A stretch of DNA of 64,000 nt, taken from NCBI GenBank assembly GCA_023014365.1, contig JAEBUN010000017.1, positions 186,001-250,000 on the forward strand. Direction: 5' to 3'. The notes under the pieces were generated by a model. It made no database searches and was not told where the DNA came from. It saw only the letters and a list, made by a program, of their open reading frames with translations. The DNA comes from Lepiota brunneoincarnata (Eukaryota; Basidiomycota; Agaricomycetes; Agaricales; Agaricaceae). Shown here one piece after another: positions 61,161 to 64,000 of this stretch. Positions within the stretch are counted from its first letter, which is position 1. Each line of letters starts with the position of its first letter. The position numbers and the translations under genes are program-made.

Positions 61161-61396
61161 GTTGTGTCGTGAGTCCTATCGGAGCATGACAACTGCGGAT
61201 AAAGTAGGGTTCACAGCACACAGCAGACACCCTGAAGACGCCTTGAGGATGATTTATCAGGGTCAGATTTGATGTTCTTCCCATAAAGCTGTGCGAGTTG
61301 TTGGTTGCTGGGACATTCGACATTGACTCCGACAGGTCACGTATGTCACTCTAGATTGTGACAGAATTTGTGTCGATCATTTCATCCTCACACCGC
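61161..61396. promoter_or_regulatory. Divergent promoter between the membrane-protein gene and DBP4
   Basis: 236 bp separate the two start codons on opposite strands. No recognised binding site is seen. Confidence 0.45.
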
Positions 61397-64000
61397 ATGC
61401 CAGAACAGCCAGGCACAAGCTCATCGCATCGAAATGGCAGGCAAGGAAACAAGGACAGAAAGAAAACCAAGCCAAGTGTGAACTCTACCAAAAGAGCCAA
61501 ACGGTTGGCAGAAAACCAAAAGATCGAGGATGTGGATAAATTGGCTCTGGAATACGTGTGTGGGCTGTTGCTGGTGCACACTCTTAGACTAATCGAACCA
61601 GATGTAGGCCGCACCAGATCATCTGAAGCTGTTCGCAGATCTGCCAATATCAGAAAACACGAAACGAGGTGCGCGGTTTGTGGCGGAAATAACGAACTTC
61701 ATGCCTTACAGGACTCGAGCTAGGTTTAAAAAAAGCTTATTTTGTGGAAATGACGGACATACAAGTGAACAGCTTGCCTGTATCCCTCAAAGGCAAAGAT
61801 GTACTTGGAGCAGCTCGGACCGGCAGCGGGAAAACATTGGCGTTCTTGGTCCCTGTCATAGAAATCCTCTACCGCCGCAAGTGGGGCCCTATGGACTGGC
61901 CTCGGGGCACTAGTCATTTCTCCTACAAGAGAGTTGGTAAGTGTTGGCCTGTTCCCAATTAACACTATTCTAAATGAGGAACAGGCGGTTCAAATATTCG
62001 AGGTGTTGCGCTCTATCGGAGGCTACCACTCATTTTCGGCCGGTTTAGTCATCGGCGGCAAGAACTTGAAAGATGAGAGGGAACGGTTGTCGCGAATGAA
62101 TATACTCGTAGCAACACCTGGCCGTCTATTGCAGCATATGGACCAAACAGTTGGCTTCAACGCCGACAACCTTCCAAATGTTTGGTATGCTTTACCCACA
62201 CCTCTCATCATACAACTCTCATCCGCGCTGCAGTCCTCGATGAAGCCGACCGTATCCTCGACATGGGCTTTCAACGCACCCTCTCCGCACTCCTGTCCCA
62301 CCTCCCCAAATCACGGCAAACCCTCCTCTTCTCCGCAACCCAAACCCAATCCGTGAACGATCCTCGCCCGTCTAAGCCTCAAAGACCCTGTGTATATCGG
62401 CGTTTCCGAACCCGGTGCATCCAACAACCATATCCCCTCCACCCTCGAACAGCACTATACCATCTGCGAGCTCGATAGAAAAGCTCGACGTCCTCTGGAG
62501 CTTTATCAAAACACATCTTCAGGCCAAAACCCTTGTATTCATGTCGTCCTGTAAACAAGTTCGATTCGTGTTTGAGACGTTCTGCCGGATGCACCCCGGA
62601 ATTCCCCTCATCCATTTACACGGGAAACAGAAACAGAGCTGCTCGATTAACAATGTACAACAAGTTCACAACCGACGAAACATGCGGTTTTGTTTGCTAC
62701 AGACATCGCTGCGCGTGGGTTGGACTTTCCTTCTGTGGATTGGGTAGTGCAGCTCGATGCACCTGAGGACGTGGAGAACCTATATCCACCGTGTCGGGCG
62801 TACTGCGAGATATGAGAGCCAAAGGCAAGGGGTTATTGGTGCTCTGCCCGAGTGAGGAAGAGGGTATGAAGGTTGCATTGACAAAGAAGGGAATCGAGGT
62901 CAACAAGATCAAGATTCGGCCGAGTAAGACACAGAGTATTGAAAACCAATTGCAGAAACTAGCCTTCCAGGATCCGGAGATCAAGTACCTGGGTCAACGG
63001 GTGTGTAGTGATTTATCCCCCCCTGCTCGGGTATCTGATAATCCCGCTCAGGCTTTTGTATCGTACTTCCGCTCTATATATCTTCAAAAAGACAAATCGA
63101 TATTCAAGATCGATGAGCTCCCTGCAGAACGCTTTGCGGAATCCCTTGGTCTCCCCGGGGCACCGAAAATAAAATTCTTGAGCAAGGAGGCCGCAAAGAA
63201 GCGGAAAAACGCGTCAAGAGCCATTGAGGTTACTAATGCAGATATTCTTAAGGAGAAGGGATTGGGACGCCAGGCAAAGCAGAGCTATTGGAAGTGAGGA
63301 GGAGAGTGATGATGTAAGTGGGAGTGAGGATAGTGAAGGCTCTGAGGACGACGAGTCAGGCAGCGATGGACCCTCATCTGACGGTGCAAACACAAAAGAG
63401 GTAGCTATGGCCGGAGCAGAAAAGGTCAAAAAGGTCAGCTCCATTCACTCGGCACATCTAGTATCACTTAGAAAAACTCTCCAATAGCCTGGAGCGGTCC
63501 GCACGAAGTACGATCGCATGTTCGAACGCAAAAATCAAAACATTCTATCTGAACACTATTCCAAACTGATCTCGCACGAACCCACCTCCGATGACGATGA
63601 TGATGAATTCATAACCCTCAAACGCGCAGATCATGAACTCTCTGATCTACCTCACACTCTTACCCTGAATGATGACCCTCAGGCCAATCTATCCAAACGC
63701 AAGCAAAAGATGGGCAGAGCCAAACGCGCAGTAGCCACCGGAGGCGTGAATACCAAGCTGGTATTTGATGATGATGGGAATGCACACCAGTTGTATGAGT
63801 TGGAGGACGGGGATAAGTGGTTTGCCGAACGTGGCGGAATAGTAGGGGCGAAGGAGGAAGGGAGGAGGTTTGCAGAGGGAGAGAGGACTAAGATGAAAGT
63901 CGCGGACGTGGTTGACCGGGAGCAGGCAAGAGAAAAGAAAAGGGAGAGGAAGAGGAAGAGGAAGGACCGGACAGTGGGTGTCTCATACTGTTTCCTGGCT
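61397..64000 (+). CDS. DBP4: DEAD-box RNA helicase Dbp4 (Hca4), many +1 frame breaks, runs off the window
   Basis: ATP-dependent RNA helicase of early 60S/40S ribosome biogenesis in the nucleolus. Start [18 protein letters not shown], basic N-terminus, Q-motif region ISENTKRG...[12 protein letters not shown], motif I ARTGSGKT, Ia [28 protein letters not shown]. Then the helicase-C part: [45 protein letters not shown]-terminal family blocks are [17 protein letters not shown] and [35 protein letters not shown] lies just before the window ends. Conserved blocks move between frames at about 61897, 62174, 62362, 62480, 62640, 62686 and 62779, each by one extra base. Introns are likely at about 61555-61605, 61670-61713, 61935-61983, 62185-62239 and 63001-63051. 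Confidence 0.87.

Noticed and set aside
61397..63300. Programmed +1 frameshifting as in Euplotes, to explain DBP4 and THR4
   Set aside because: The shift sites share no stop codon or slippery sequence, and neighbouring genes use ordinary decoding. Insertion-type sequence error explains them better. Kept only as a minor alternative in the findings.

Overview
The window is nuclear DNA of a filamentous basidiomycete, most likely an Agaricomycete of the Ceratobasidium/Rhizoctonia kind (inference). The genes carry many 48-67 nt introns. The families fit that group: two Clp1-like (clampless1) proteins, a copper-fist regulator, a caspase-domain (C14) protein, a TPR-CHAT protein with about 20 near-identical repeats, HET-like membrane proteins and a P-loop NTPase family. 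Nothing is bacterial or viral, and no rRNA, credible tRNA or CRISPR is seen.

Layout. 0.2-9.2 kb is gene-dense: a C14 caspase-like gene (-), RRP9 (-), alanine aminotransferase (+) and a copper-fist regulator (+). 9.2-24.8 kb is sparse: an FAD oxidoreductase with two frame breaks, a short Clp1-like gene, a frame-broken P-loop NTPase gene with a duplicated 5' module, a TA-flanked MITE-like element, a decayed coiled-coil gene interrupted by a solo LTR, and a full Clp1-like gene. 27.5-34.1 kb has an orphan copy of the C-terminal half of the caspase-like protein and a 1,497-residue TPR-CHAT protein. 35.2-42.7 kb has URC4 (-), a SAP-like/basic protein (+) and threonine synthase (+, frame breaks). 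44.5-46.1 kb has a helical protein of unknown function. 49.9-58.5 kb holds two tandem HET-like paralogues (-) with a cluster of small coiled-coil genes (+) between them; relatives of that cluster sit at 22-23.5 kb. 59.4-61.2 kb is a membrane protein, and 61.4 kb to the end is the DEAD-box helicase DBP4, cut by the window edge.

How the genes fit together. Housekeeping genes (ribosome biogenesis: RRP9, DBP4; amino-acid and pyrimidine metabolism: alanine aminotransferase, THR4, URC4) are interleaved with fast-evolving, repeated families linked in fungi to self/non-self recognition and regulated cell death: C14 protease, CHAT protease, HET-like proteins. The second set carries nearly all the duplications.

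Caution. Several conserved genes (FAD oxidoreductase, THR4, DBP4, both HET-like genes, the P-loop gene) are broken by single extra bases, almost never by missing bases. I read this mainly as insertion-biased consensus error, not decay, so these entries are listed as CDS with frame breaks. One frame change, shared at the same place by both HET-like paralogues, cannot be explained that way.
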